Shown: positions 45,615 through 56,383 of the stretch, one piece after another | How positions within the stretch are numbered: the stretch's first letter is position 1 | How the letters are laid out: each line of letters starts with the position of its first letter | NCBI GenBank assembly: GCA_041658205.1 | Contig: JBBAAO010000001.1 | Coordinates: 1,550,001 to 1,614,000, forward strand | Direction: 5' to 3' | DNA length: 64,000 nucleotides | Source of the DNA: Bacteroidota bacterium | GTDB lineage: Bacteria > Bacteroidota > Ignavibacteria > UBA10030 > UBA8401 | Program-made: the position numbers and the translations under genes | The notes under the pieces: model-generated | Told to the model about the DNA's origin: nothing | What the model saw: the letters and a program-made list of their open reading frames with translations, nothing else | Databases searched by the model: none

Positions 45615-48600
45615 TTAATTAATAATAACTTTATAGACAATGGTACCCGATGCTCCGCCTACTAATGTACTCAAATTGATATTAATTGACGTAGGATTTA
45701 TCGGTATCCCGAGTACCGCATCGGATGTCGGAGTACCGTTGATGATGACACTCGCCGGAACATATGATGTATTTAAAGGGATGGGTGCAACAATAATAAA
45801 ATTTGTGGCATTCCCGTCGCCTGAATTAGAATATGAAATTGTATATTCTGCCGTATCCTGCGGTGCAGGGTACGTTACATTGGCAGAAAGCGCCATAGTG
45901 ACATTCGTAATCGTCCGGCTAGATATTGAAAATCTGCCGACTGAAGTAACTGAATCCCATTGGACCCAATTATTCACATTGTCATTAGAATTAACTCCCA
46001 TTCTCGTCCAAACATTCAACGAATCGTTCTTCCACAACCGTAATGGCGGAGTAGATTCTGAATTTGCGCTACCGAGTTCGGAATCTTCGTAATGCAACCG
46101 AAGTTTGTATTGATATCCTGTACCGCCAACTTGTGACATTTCGTAATACCGATTAATCGGATTCATATACGTATTCGTCACAGAACTACTGTCGAGAATA
46201 GTCTTCACTGTAATGGACGTCGGTAACGAGCCACTAGAGAAATTCAGTGTTGTATTCGGAGATTCAAACTCATATGATACATTCGGTAAGAATGAATGGA
46301 GTCTTCGAACTTTGCCAATAATCATTCCATTACCAGTCCGAGTATTGGTAATGGTGAGAGAATCTGTCCCTGTATTTATTATTCCAGTAGTTACTGCAAT
46401 TGTGGAGGTGCTTAAACTTCCCCGGAAATTTGCACCGTTGGAATTATTCAGCTCGGTATTCGCAAAAGTGCCGGTTCCATAAACGTATTGAACAGCGGTG
46501 CCATTCAATAAAATTTTTCCTGTGCCGGTATGTGCTCCGTTATTGATGACACTATCCTTTACCGTTACAATATATCCGGCATCTGCAAATGTTGCATTCG
46601 ATCCTATTGATAGAATATTATTCACGGTAAACGATCCGTCGGCCGTTTTGGTACCACCGCCACTGATTCTTAAATTATTATATGTCTGCGAAGAAACGGT
46701 CTGACCGCCACTGAGAGCATCATATCCAAATGTTCCGCCATAAAAGAGCGCTTTGCTCACTGTCGGAAATGCTCCAAGCGTACTTACTGTTCCATTATAC
46801 TGTGTTAAGGTATCAGCAATTGTTAATGTATTGCCAGAGAGTATTGTTAACCGTAAAGTGTCATTTTGAATCGTCAGATTTTTTGTTGTGCCATCAATGT
46901 TAACGGCAATGGAATCATTGATGTCAAAGATCACATCATTGAAAATTGTCGGCGGACTATTCGTGCTCCAATTATTATTATCGGCCCAGTTGTTCGTTCC
47001 AGCTCCCTTTGTCCAATAAATAACGGAGGAGATTTCGCCTGTCGCAAATTCACCAAAGTCTGTATTGCTTAGATTTTTTATCCAAGAAGAATTTCGAAGC
47101 ACTGTTGTTGCCGCAAACCATGCTGTATTATATCGTTTTGCAAAAAATGCATTAGTATTTGCACTGGCATCCAGGTCTCCTGCAACAAAATTAAGCGTAA
47201 TATCATAATTTGTAAAAACAATACCGTTATTCGTCAATGTCCAATAACGATTCACATCCTTGAATTTATCAAGACCAGAATATTTAATATTCGGGTGATC
47301 TATGCCGGTTGTTGAAACATTCAAGGTTCCACTCACTGATACGTTGTTAAATGTTAACGCAACAGGTGCGTAAGCGACAGCATCTCCTATTTCAAATGAT
47401 ATTGTTTGCGGCACAGCACTCACCGGTATGGTTTTCCGCATCTTTCCATTCACATACCCTAAACTTTGAACAGTGGTTCCGGAACTCCCTATCACCATTG
47501 TATTCGATCCCATTCCAAAAACACCGTTCGTTAAAAATAATGTCCCATTCACTGTGATATCGGATGATGTGGAAGCACCCAACGCATCGTTAATTTCTAA
47601 ATTATTATAGAATCCAACGCCAGAAAGTACGTGCATTGTCGATCCACCTGCTAACGATACTTTACCGCTACCGGAAGTTGCTGCATTGTTGACAACATTA
47701 CCATTTGCATACAGAATAACACTGGAGGTGCTAAGATCTACCGTACCGGCGGAGAATGTTAAATTACCATTAACGATGATTGAAGAGTCAACGGTTTTCG
47801 TTCCGCTACCACTGAAAATAAGATTTTCAAATGTAAACTTTGGAATTGCTTGAGATGCACCATTAAATTCGAACGTACTCCCGGTAACGGTATGCGACGT
47901 TGGATTAGCAAGACCTTTCGTAAATGTTCCGGCAATACGAACTGTTCCGCTTGATGGAAATACTTTATTAAAATTACTCAAGATCAGATTACCGTAGTCT
48001 GCTACCAATACAACTTGACCGTTTGATGCTTTATTATAATTTACCGTACCGGTAGCCCCGCTTGTAAAACTACCACTGGTTAACAATGCCACGTTATTGA
48101 GCATTAATGTCTGCGATGAAATACTTAAGACACCGGTTAACAGTTTAAGGGAGTCAACGACAGTAAGATTACCAGATAACGTTACTCCTGCTGAATTATC
48201 TATCGTAAGATCATTCACGGTAAATGCTGTGGGAGATGTTGTAAAAACTCCGGTTATTTGAGCGCTTGAACCGTTATAAATATAATTTGCACCCGAATTA
48301 TAGGTTCGTGTTCCGGTACCTTGAATATTCCCAGTCGCACCAGATGAAGTGATTCCATCCGGTGAACCAATTTCTAATGTTGATGTACTTGATACTGTAA
48401 AATTTCGACCGAGAACGATATTTGTTCCCAACATAAGATAGGATGCTGCATTTACCGTATAATCAACATTACCGGATATTGTCCCTCCACTTATAAACGA
48501 TTGAGGCGATGTTCCATTAAAATTAATAACCCCGGATCCAGTTCCTGTAGCAACAACTTTTACTGTGCCAGCAGTATGAACATAATTACCGGACAGATTA

Positions 48601-51600
48601 ATGACACCACCATTCGCAAGATTATTCACACTATTTATGTTCACTTGTCCACCAGTTACTCCAAAATAGTTAGCAATATTCACTGTTGTTGTTGTTGCCG
48701 CAGAATTAGAATCGAGTGTAACATAACCAGCTGTAACATAAAAAGAATCTATCCCTGAAACCGTAAGATTACCCGTACCACCATTTTTGAAACATACAGA
48801 TCCACCGCTTACAATAAAATTCTTATTGATTGTTAATGCTGTCTGCGTAGTCGTCAGTCCAAGTCTCCCTGATCCGGTTGACAGAACAGTAAAGCTGCCG
48901 TTGATAGTTGCAGGAGAGCCGGCTAGATTCAATGTTGCTGTTTGCCCAGTGCAATTCCAAATTACATTTCCAAATGTTTGGTTCATACTTGTTGGAAGCG
49001 TTGTCGTAATACCAGAAATTAATAATGTTGAATTCACATCCCATGCCCATACTGTCGCATTCGTACTAGTTGTGATTGCGCCACTGTTAATATTATGTTC
49101 ATACACTCCGCCATTGCCTACTGTTACCGTAACAGCGGCGGTATTAGCAGAAAATATTCCGGTTCCAGTTAATTTTAATGTTCCATAAATAGTCAAGTCT
49201 GTTCCGGCACCGGCGTTTAATCGGAGATTACCTCCTGTAGTAATGGTAATTTGTCCGCCGGTTTCAATCACAAGTTGGTCGACACGTTTCGTCGCTGCGG
49301 TGAGAATAGTATCAACGGTTATTGTATGTCCGCTGCTTATCGTAATTAAACCATCATTTCTGTTTGGATATACAGTCGCTGCAACCCAGATCGATCCATT
49401 ATAGCGTTCCCATACATTCCAATACTCAGTCCAACGTCCGCTTGCTTTGGTACGATACGCTCCGGTAACATCTTGCATACCAATGGCATATGATCCTATC
49501 GAACTAATACCGGTAGCTTGGTTTGTTGTTGTTGTTCGAGTGCCGGCGGTGGTACTATCCCACGTTGTACCGTTAAAGATGTTTAACCTAAAGTTAGCGT
49601 TTCCGGCAACATCGCAGTCAGCTGCAACATAAGTCAGTGTAAGAGCATATGTGTCGAAGGCGAGATTAGAGTATCGAGTTTCCCAATATCGATTAACATT
49701 ATTTGTGATATCAACAAACGATGTATTAATATTAGGATGTTCAGTATTCATTGTTCTTACTGTTAAATCCCCTGCGTTTGAAACATTACCAAAAGCAAAG
49801 GTAGCAGGAGTGTAATTTGTTGCATCACCAAGTTCATAGATGACTGATGTTGCACCGGTTCCGACTGATTTCTTTAACCAACCATTCACATGTCCCGTTG
49901 TTCTTGAGATAGTTCCCAAAACAGTTACAGTGTCGGTATTCGTTGTAATAACTCCATTAGTAAATGTCAGTGTTCCGTTTACTGTGATCCCGCTGGAAAG
50001 CAGCGCTCCATTTGCATCATTCAACGTTACGGATTGATATGAACCACCACTGGAAAGAGTATGTGCCGTAAATCCACCTGATAGCTGTAATACACCTCCA
50101 CCACTACCTGTAATACTTCCTGCATTACTCACGTTTCCATTAACAGTAATTACATTCACCCCTCCGTCAAAAGTTATTGAAGAACCAATGGAAAGACTCG
50201 AAGCAACAGTAATTGCTCCTGCAGCAGTCTTCGATAAGCCATTGCTTAGTGTTAGATTATTATAGACAAAATTTGCAGTCGTCGCTGTTACTGATTGAGC
50301 ACCGCTTCCGTTAAAATCAATAGTATTTCCCGTTGTGATGTGTGCTGTGGCGGGATTCGGAACTGTGAAATTTCCCGCTATTCCAACTACAGTTGAAGGA
50401 AATGTTTTACTGAACGCACTGAGTATAAGATTGCCATAATTTGCCGTTAAAATAGTTTGTGCAGCAGTTCCTTTATTATAGTTAACCGTTCCAGTGACTG
50501 AACTTGTCAGAGTTCCGCCTCCTACGACATTACCATTCAACGTCAACGTAAAAGTTGAAATATCCAGCGTTCCAGCTGTTACGGCAAAAGAATCTGCAAC
50601 TGTAACATTATTTGATAAGGAGAGAGTACTGCTTTTATTTATTGTAAGTTTATAAAAGTTTTCACCGGAAGGATCTGTGATGCTCTGACTGCCAAATCCA
50701 TTAAACGTTACTTTGCCTGTGCTTGGAGTAAATGTTCCATTATTTACCCAATTACCCTCAACCGTCATATTAAGAGCATTTGCATCTAATGTACCTAACG
50801 TAATTGTGACATTATTCAGAATTGTCAAATGATTTGTGGCTAACTGTGCTGTAACGTTCGAGCTATTCACTACAAAATTATATACAGGAATGGAGCTATT
50901 GATTTTGATTGTAGATGCTGCTGGAGTTGATGCATTTCCTATTTGAATAAGCCCACCGGTGATGCTATAATTTGTATAGGTGGTATTGACGAATCCTAAG
51001 TTTTGTCCCCCTGCATTTCCTGGATTTTGTATAATGATAGATCCGCTTGACATTGTAAAGACAGATCCGGCAACATTCATAGTAAATGGAGCGCTTGTGG
51101 TAGAAGTACTTCCCACAGTATTCACTGTCAATATTCCACCACTCATTGTAAGATTTGTCAATGCGTAACTATTTGCTTGATCAAATCTGCCAGCAACGTT
51201 TACAGCACCACCAGAAAATATAAACGTTCCCCCATTTGAAATTAAGCTATTATCAGAAGCGTTTCCGACATTCAATGTTCCAGACATCACTCTCACTTCT
51301 CCAACGACGGTAAGACTACCTCCGGTTGTATTTAAGATTGCAGAACTGTGATTCACTCGCAAACCACCAATCAACGGTATCGTTACATTTCCAGTAAAGG
51401 GAGTTGTTGTTACACCAGTTGCTAGATTAAATGTTCCGCTCGTGAGAGTTAAATAATTTGTCGTGGTTGAAGTGAAATTTGTTGCAAAAACATCCAAGAA
51501 GTTCGATTCAATACCACCTAAATTCATCGTGATAAGATAAAATCGAGAGGTAACGCCGGTGCCACTTATTGATTGAGTTCCAGACTTGACAAAATTGACT

Positions 51601-53105
51601 GTTGCCCTGCTATCGGCATCCGAAGACATGTCAAATGTTCCACTATTTTGAATATTTCCAGTTGTATTTAACACATGTGCCGAAGTATTCGAGGTTGTAT
51701 TAACTCTAAAAATACCGCCGCTTCTAACATCAATTGTTCCCGTAACAGAAACTGTACGAGCAGTAGCATTATTACCGATTTGTAAAACGCCGCTTGTTCC
51801 TGTTCCTATTGCCACAGAATTCACCGAAACGTTTTGATCTATGGTTACCGTTGTACCATCGTCAATAACTACGTTGGATGACGTGCCAGGAACAACACCG
51901 CTCTTCCAGGTTAATGGATCGCTCCATAACCCAGAGACTGAAACTTTGGACGTATCATTTCCCGGTGGCAAAGTTGCTTGTGATCCTGCTAACGCAGTAC
52001 TTAACGCACCTTCTGAAATAGCATATATTTTCCAATAATATGTTGTTCCGGACAATAATCCGGTTTGTGAATAGGTCGTTACGCCTGCGGACAGTTGAGT
52101 GATCCAATTGTAGGAAGCTCCACCGTCATCTGAGCGATATATGACATAGGCATATTCATCTGGAGAATCACTCCATTGAAGCTGCATGGATGTCTGTAAC
52201 ACGCTTGGGAACGTCAAATTCGACGGTGCCGTAGGAACTGGCGGCGAAAAACTTATCGATGAATTTGACGCCGGAAGCGTTTGAAGCGTATGCGGCGCAT
52301 TCGTCGGACCGCCATTTACGCCCCCGTTAGAAAAAGTTGTCGAATTTTGTGTTTGTTGAACAAGCATTTCAGCTGCTGTCGGGGCTGTACTAATGGTTGT
52401 TCCGTTCATTCCGCTTGTGTATCCCTGCACGATATTCACTGACTGCGCAGCAAAACTAAATGACCCAATCGTCATGGCTCCGTACACAAATTCAATAGTG
52501 CCGGTCCCTTCATACAATTTTACTTGATAATTAAACTGAGGACGTCCGTTTGCACCAGTATACCATGGTTGAGTACGGATCCATTCCACTGTCAACACAC
52601 GATTACCTATCGTTCCCGACGTTAAATATTTAAGACCATTCCCAAGGGCATCTAAACCTCCAGCGCTCGTATCGGTTGTTTGATCATAATATAGAGGGGC
52701 GATCGTCAACGGCATTGTCCTTGTTGTGGCACTTGATGGCTGACTTAAATCATTATCTGTCGATCCGTATTGGTTTGTCGCGGGACCACCATCTCTTGTA
52801 GAAGAGGAAAAATCAATAAAACCGTTCGTAGAAACTGAAAATGTCGTATAGCGGGTTCCTAAATACCAAAAATCAAATCCAATATTGATTGGATAACTTC
52901 GATCATCATCTTCTGCACCGGCTCCGGTGAATCTCCACGACGGAACTGCATTCCCTGTAAATTCAATTGAATTATAAGTGATTCCGGTTGTTCGAACAAG
53001 ATTTCCGTTGGGAGTTTTATAATTTGCCAAGCTTTGTGCAAAAAGTGCTTGTATCGAACCGGTACAGAGAAATGCCAAAAACAGAATCAACGCTCGCTGT
53101 TTCAT
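45615..53105 (-). CDS. 2,496-residue secreted surface protein with FN3 and repeated beta-rich modules
   Basis: I place the start at ATG 53105 (MKQRALILFLAF, signal peptide cut at ALFAQ). The frame is open to 53270 but that part overlaps the upstream gene. An N-terminal domain (about 25-270) holds FDFWYLGTRYTTFSVSTNGFIDF. It is followed by a fibronectin type III domain (SNLTFPSVLQTSMQLQWS) and then about 1,900 residues of low-complexity beta-solenoid-like repeats rich in N, T, S and G (many GTxxxGxVTFNG or NLTISG units). Three large modules carry a [VI]NRY[WY] motif. The C-terminus is a DUF11 domain ending VYKVIIN. No enzyme motif and no T9SS domain of the usual type. Adhesin or fibre role inferred. 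Confidence 0.82.
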   Translation of the reverse strand: MKQRALILFLAFLCTGSIQALFAQSLANYKTPNGNLVRTTGITYNSIEFTGNAVPSWRFTGAGAEDDDRSYPINIGFDFWYLGTRYTTFSVSTNGFIDFSSSTRDGGPATNQYGSTDNDLSQPSSATTRTMPLTIAPLYYDQTTDTSAGGLDALGNGLKYLTSGTIGNRVLTVEWIRTQPWYTGANGRPQFNYQVKLYEGTGTIEFVYGAMTIGSFSFAAQSVNIVQGYTSGMNGTTISTAPTAAEMLVQQTQNSTTFSNGGVNGGPTNAPHTLQTLPASNSSISFSPPVPTAPSNLTFPSVLQTSMQLQWSDSPDEYAYVIYRSDDGGASYNWITQLSAGVTTYSQTGLLSGTTYYWKIYAISEGALSTALAGSQATLPPGNDTSKVSVSGLWSDPLTWKSGVVPGTSSNVVIDDGTTVTIDQNVSVNSVAIGTGTSGVLQIGNNATARTVSVTGTIDVRSGGIFRVNTTSNTSAHVLNTTGNIQNSGTFDMSSDADSRATVNFVKSGTQSISGTGVTSRFYLITMNLGGIESNFLDVFATNFTSTTTNYLTLTSGTFNLATGVTTTPFTGNVTIPLIGGLRVNHSSAILNTTGGSLTVVGEVRVMSGTLNVGNASDNSLISNGGTFIFSGGAVNVAGRFDQANSYALTNLTMSGGILTVNTVGSTSTTSAPFTMNVAGSVFTMSSGSIIIQNPGNAGGQNLGFVNTTYTNYSITGGLIQIGNASTPAASTIKINSSIPVYNFVVNSSNVTAQLATNHLTILNNVTITLGTLDANALNMTVEGNWVNNGTFTPSTGKVTFNGFGSQSITDPSGENFYKLTINKSSTLSLSNNVTVADSFAVTAGTLDISTFTLTLNGNVVGGGTLTSSVTGTVNYNKGTAAQTILTANYGNLILSAFSKTFPSTVVGIAGNFTVPNPATAHITTGNTIDFNGSGAQSVTATTANFVYNNLTLSNGLSKTAAGAITVASSLSIGSSITFDGGVNVITVNGNVSNAGSITGSGGGVLQLSGGFTAHTLSSGGSYQSVTLNDANGALLSSGITVNGTLTFTNGVITTNTDTVTVLGTISRTTGHVNGWLKKSVGTGATSVIYELGDATNYTPATFAFGNVSNAGDLTVRTMNTEHPNINTSFVDITNNVNRYWETRYSNLAFDTYALTLTYVAADCDVAGNANFRLNIFNGTTWDSTTAGTRTTTTNQATGISSIGSYAIGMQDVTGAYRTKASGRWTEYWNVWERYNGSIWVAATVYPNRNDGLITISSGHTITVDTILTAATKRVDQLVIETGGQITITTGGNLRLNAGAGTDLTIYGTLKLTGTGIFSANTAAVTVTVGNGGVYEHNINSGAITTSTNATVWAWDVNSTLLISGITTTLPTSMNQTFGNVIWNCTGQTATLNLAGSPATINGSFTVLSTGSGRLGLTTTQTALTINKNFIVSGGSVCFKNGGTGNLTVSGIDSFYVTAGYVTLDSNSAATTTTVNIANYFGVTGGQVNINSVNNLANGGVINLSGNYVHTAGTVKVVATGTGSGVINFNGTSPQSFISGGTISGNVDYTVNAASYLMLGTNIVLGRNFTVSSTSTLEIGSPDGITSSGATGNIQGTGTRTYNSGANYIYNGSSAQITGVFTTSPTAFTVNDLTIDNSAGVTLSGNLTVVDSLKLLTGVLSISSQTLMLNNVALLTSGSFTSGATGTVNYNKASNGQVVLVADYGNLILSNFNKVFPSSGTVRIAGTFTKGLANPTSHTVTGSTFEFNGASQAIPKFTFENLIFSGSGTKTVDSSIIVNGNLTFSAGTVDLSTSSVILYANGNVVNNAATSGSGKVSLAGGSTMHVLSGVGFYNNLEINDALGASTSSDITVNGTLFLTNGVFGMGSNTMVIGSSGTTVQSLGYVNGKMRKTIPVSAVPQTISFEIGDAVAYAPVALTFNNVSVSGTLNVSTTGIDHPNIKYSGLDKFKDVNRYWTLTNNGIVFTNYDITLNFVAGDLDASANTNAFFAKRYNTAWFAATTVLRNSSWIKNLSNTDFGEFATGEISSVIYWTKGAGTNNWADNNNWSTNSPPTIFNDVIFDINDSIAVNIDGTTKNLTIQNDTLRLTILSGNTLTIADTLTQYNGTVSTLGAFPTVSKALFYGGTFGYDALSGGQTVSSQTYNNLRISGGGTKTADGSFTVNNILSIGSNATFADAGYIVTVKDSVINNGAHTGTGKILLNGTAVQYVYGTGTFANTELNNSNGANFRGSLSTSTIAVTTGIINTGTDSLTITNTRTGNGMIIGKVRRLHSFLPNVSYEFESPNTTLNFSSGSLPTSITVKTILDSSSVTNTYMNPINRYYEMSQVGGTGYQYKLRLHYEDSELGSANSESTPPLRLWKNDSLNVWTRMGVNSNDNVNNWVQWDSVTSVGRFSISSRTITNVTMALSANVTYPAPQDTAEYTISYSNSGDGNATNFIIVAPIPLNTSYVPASVIINGTPTSDAVLGIPINPTSININLSTLVGGASGTIVYKVIIN
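45920..46525 (-). repeat. Giant-protein module, copy 3 (most diverged)
   Basis: Third copy of a module of about 200 residues, with GKVRRLH, a YEFESPN strand and PINRYYEM in the places held by GKMRKT, FEIGDA and VNRYW in copy 2. It is diverged at the protein level and leads into the terminal DUF11 domain. Boundaries approximate. Confidence 0.6.
47030..47685 (-). repeat. Giant-protein module, copy 2
   Basis: Second copy: KVSLAGGSTMHVLSGVG, then EINDALGASTSSDITVNGT, FEIGDAVAYAPVALTF, HPNI and VNRYW. Clearly parallel to copy 1 in order and spacing. Boundaries approximate. Confidence 0.7.
49461..50105 (-). repeat. Giant-protein module, copy 1
   Basis: First copy: VLQLSGGFTAHTLSSGG, TLNDANGALLSSGITVNGT, YELGDATNYTPATFAF, HPNI and VNRYW. 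It is separated from copy 2 by about 590 residues of solenoid-like repeats. Boundaries approximate. Confidence 0.7.
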
Positions 53106-53160
53106 AAAGATGGTAAGAAATATTTTGAATCCGTTGTTCATTCGATTGTTGTTTGACAGT

Positions 53161-56100
53161 TTATTTGCTAAATAAATCCAAAATCTTTTCCGTGAATTTT
53201 GCACGGAATGAAAGGAAGAATCCGGCTGATTGATAATCTTGTCCAACCAGATCACGATCTTCTGTTCCAATAAAGTTGTAACCGACTGCTACACGAATAT
53301 TTTCGAATACAACGTTTCCAACTTCGGCACTATATCCATGTTTTACCGATGTAGAATTTTCCTGGCCAACGATTCTTGAGCTCAAAATACGATATTCCGA
53401 TGCAACATCGAAATTATTCCATTGTAAATCATATTCTGCTCGAAGCAAATAGAAATCGGTCATGGTAGAAACATGTAATCCAAATGCCTGTTCTGAAGCA
53501 TACTTCATAGCATATTTTGTTCCGATTTCAAGACCGATGATCGGTTCAACAAAAGTGTGCATAGAAAGAATATTTACATTGTATGATGTTTGCGGTTCAA
53601 CCAGTCCGTTAAATTCTACTTTCTTTTCAAATTTGCCAATCGCATTGAACCAATCAATATTCACCGGACGATATGCAAGGCCGACGATGTTTTCAAACTT
53701 TTTCAACAATCCACTGTTGATACCGCTACCAATTTGTCCGGTTGATAACGTTCCACCTGCAAATGTATTGGAAGACGACTGTGGTTGGACGCGATCTTCT
53801 TCGAAATACGACATTTTATCGATCAGGGTGAAATCATTTGCCAATCGGATATCACCGCCAAATGTGAGATTACGACGAATCGATTGGGAATTCTTTGCGA
53901 ACTCACCTTTGATTGATCCTTTATACGATTCATTCGGTAAATATTCCAATCCAACGGAGACGGCATCATTATCATCTGTCTGAACTTCTACAATATTACG
54001 ATCCAAAGCGCGTGTTCGTTCATAGGAAACATTTGATGTTACTTCATCGGTGATGTGTACGGTATTCTTTAAGCCAATGCTCATTTGATTTCGTTGACCG
54101 CTGATGCTATTTCCAATTTGATACCGTGCTGTAGCAGATGTTCCATAACCAAGTTCTGAACTGATACCAATTAATGATGTGTTAGCACCGTTACCGTAGA
54201 ACTTCTGACTTAATGAGAGTGTTACGGGATCAAATATTCTGTATTCCACACCGATTGTAGCGGCTGACGGTTTTACTTCATTCTTTTCTGAAGCACTAAT
54301 GCTGTGTTCATATTCGCCGATAATATTCATTCGATCCATCGGGCGAACAGAACCGCGTAATGCAACCATTGTTGATTGTTTTGCACTTGCCGTTGTGTCA
54401 CTCGGTGTTTCATACGAAATATTCTCTACTCGTGCACCAAGTGTTGCTGTGTTTCCAAATGAACGTTCACCACCGGCAATAATAGAATTGATGATCACTT
54501 CGTTGCCTGAGACTGATTGAATAGTATGATAGTAATCTGTTGTCAATTTTGTCGCTTCAAAACCATTATACGTTGCACCAGCACCGTACTTTGTTGAACC
54601 GGATTCGTTCGCCAATCCGCCTGCGCCCATTGTTTGATTCATGAAGCCGCTTTCAACTTTTCTGAAGTATGATTTCAGTTGAAGTTTTTCAATTGGTGAT
54701 CCGGAGGCGTCAATTTTCCAAGCATTACCGCCGGTATTGATTTTATCATAACCGCGTGCAAATTCTCCGCCTACTGTTAATTGTTGATCAAGGTTATACT
54801 TTGTGTTTGCACCCAACAACGTGAAATTGCTGTTCGATCGATCATGGACCAGTGTTCCACCAATTCGCAATCCGTCAATAATCTCTTTTTCTCCTTGTGC
54901 ACCAACTACATAACTGTATTCTGTCGCAATGGTTGTGGTCGCTTCGTATGATACTATTATATAGACAGGGTTACCGCTGCCATCGATGCTTGCAACCGGT
55001 TGTTTGAAGAACAATGTTCCCTGTTGATAATCAATTTCATAATCACCAAAGCGGCTCTTTTCGTTGCGTGAAAGAACTATTTCGTTATGCATTTTATCGC
55101 GTGTTTCGATGCGCACTTTTTCTGTTCCGATAACAATATTGCTCTTTCCTAAGAAATAGAATCCGGAAATTCCCTGTCCACGAATTTCATCCTGCACAAC
55201 TTTACGATCGGTCAAGGTTGCAAACACATCCGCATTATCTTTCTTTGTTTCATAATGTGCTTTTACACCGTTGAACGTTCTATCATAACGAGCAAGTTCG
55301 TTCTGAGCAAGACCGGTATTAAAATCACCAAACAATGCGTATGAACGATTCTTTTCTAATTTTACGAAGAATGGATTGTTGGATTGCGCTGTATAATCGA
55401 CTGTGCTATTGTCGCCATAAATAGAATACAGCACATCCGGATCAAGTTCTTTGAACAATCTGTCTTCACGTCGTTTGTTATCGTAAGATGCGGTCAACAG
55501 ATAATCAGTCCACACTGAACCGCGGCCATAAAATGCCAAGCGACCGTCGCTATGGAATCCGTTATTCAATTTACTTTCATTTTTCAATCCAGCAAGATTG
55601 CCGGATGCTGACAATATGCTTCCTTCAGCATTTGCAGAACCAACCAACATTAATGGTTCGATTGGTGTGTTGAATTGTTTAGAAACTCGAGTTGCAATTG
55701 ATGCTGTTGAAACTTTTAGAGTATAATTTCCAGCATCTTTTGGAGCTCGCATTGGTATAGCGATCTCTCCATTATTCAATCGAACCTGAACACCGATCGT
55801 ATTAGGATCTGCATCTTTCACATCAATCTTCATATTGTCTGCTTCGATAGTTACAAAGTAACCTTCTGGAATCTTTGCTCCCCATTGATCCACTACATTT
55901 GCAGTAACATTCAATATTGAACGGCCATCGGCGCGAACTTCATTCTCTGGCATATTAACAATAATAGAATCGGGAGTACCAAATACATGTATATTTCTTG
56001 TTGCTTTGATCACTTTCCCAAAAACTGTTTTTGTTTCAACTGTAAATTGAACAGGACCAGGATTTACAATTGCACCGTTGAATTCAAATACTCCATCAGG

Positions 56101-56310
56101 TCTAATTGAAGTAGAATCTAGAGCAACACCATTTGCGAATAAGACAACCTTTACACCTGTCGGACCGACGCCGGATAAAAACTGACTTGTATAATGACTA
56201 GTCGTTCCTTCCTTCGGTTCAGTAATGATGAGTTGCGCCTCTGCGAAAGAAGTCAGCATCGTCAGACTGATGATAACAAGTGAATAATATTTTTTTAAGG
56301 TGTTGAGCAT
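53161..56310 (-). CDS. Outer-membrane protein: Ig-like N-terminus plus large beta-barrel
   Basis: 1,049 residues. Signal peptide to about 25 (MLTSFAEAQ). Residues about 26-220 form two Ig-like or invasin-like domains (GVGPTGVKVVLFANG; ILNVTANVVDQWGAKIPEG). From about 230 to the end there are about 20 amphipathic strands of outer-membrane barrel type (YGRGSVWTDYLLTASYD, YALFGDFNTGLAQNE, TSYNVNILSMHTFVEP), ending VGQDYQSAGFFLSFRAKF. It lacks a TonB box or plug that I can see. Possible roles are an export or assembly platform, or an anchor, for the neighbouring DUF11 proteins. It lies between two of those genes, with a hairpin just upstream. Confidence 0.78.
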   Translation of the reverse strand: MLNTLKKYYSLVIISLTMLTSFAEAQLIITEPKEGTTSHYTSQFLSGVGPTGVKVVLFANGVALDSTSIRPDGVFEFNGAIVNPGPVQFTVETKTVFGKVIKATRNIHVFGTPDSIIVNMPENEVRADGRSILNVTANVVDQWGAKIPEGYFVTIEADNMKIDVKDADPNTIGVQVRLNNGEIAIPMRAPKDAGNYTLKVSTASIATRVSKQFNTPIEPLMLVGSANAEGSILSASGNLAGLKNESKLNNGFHSDGRLAFYGRGSVWTDYLLTASYDNKRREDRLFKELDPDVLYSIYGDNSTVDYTAQSNNPFFVKLEKNRSYALFGDFNTGLAQNELARYDRTFNGVKAHYETKKDNADVFATLTDRKVVQDEIRGQGISGFYFLGKSNIVIGTEKVRIETRDKMHNEIVLSRNEKSRFGDYEIDYQQGTLFFKQPVASIDGSGNPVYIIVSYEATTTIATEYSYVVGAQGEKEIIDGLRIGGTLVHDRSNSNFTLLGANTKYNLDQQLTVGGEFARGYDKINTGGNAWKIDASGSPIEKLQLKSYFRKVESGFMNQTMGAGGLANESGSTKYGAGATYNGFEATKLTTDYYHTIQSVSGNEVIINSIIAGGERSFGNTATLGARVENISYETPSDTTASAKQSTMVALRGSVRPMDRMNIIGEYEHSISASEKNEVKPSAATIGVEYRIFDPVTLSLSQKFYGNGANTSLIGISSELGYGTSATARYQIGNSISGQRNQMSIGLKNTVHITDEVTSNVSYERTRALDRNIVEVQTDDNDAVSVGLEYLPNESYKGSIKGEFAKNSQSIRRNLTFGGDIRLANDFTLIDKMSYFEEDRVQPQSSSNTFAGGTLSTGQIGSGINSGLLKKFENIVGLAYRPVNIDWFNAIGKFEKKVEFNGLVEPQTSYNVNILSMHTFVEPIIGLEIGTKYAMKYASEQAFGLHVSTMTDFYLLRAEYDLQWNNFDVASEYRILSSRIVGQENSTSVKHGYSAEVGNVVFENIRVAVGYNFIGTEDRDLVGQDYQSAGFFLSFRAKFTEKILDLFSK

Positions 56311-56345
56311 TTGCTCTATTTTGTTATTTTTTTATTTCTTTTTGT

Positions 56346-56375
56346 GGTCATATCGAGATCACTCCCGATATGACC
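56346..56375 (-). other. Intercistronic hairpin
   Basis: Perfect 10-base arms (GGTCATATCG / CGATATGACC) at 56346-56355 and 56366-56375 with a 10-base loop, between two genes of the surface run. No T-tract follows on either strand, so it is more likely an mRNA processing or stabilising element than a terminator. Confidence 0.55.
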
Positions 56376-56383
56376 AAAAATAC

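Noticed and set aside
45596..45640. Longer start for the 357-residue DUF11 protein
   Set aside because: AGGAG and a signal peptide begin at 45595; the extension overlaps the giant gene's end.
45615..53105. CRISPR-like or tandem DNA repeats in the giant gene
   Set aside because: Repeats are diverged at DNA level, uneven in spacing and in frame with protein modules.
53106..53270. 55-residue N-terminal extension of the giant surface protein
   Set aside because: It overlaps the upstream barrel gene and precedes an ordinary signal peptide at MKQRALILF.
56346..56375. Hairpin as a terminator within the surface run
   Set aside because: No T-tract on the minus strand after it; kept only as an intercistronic hairpin.
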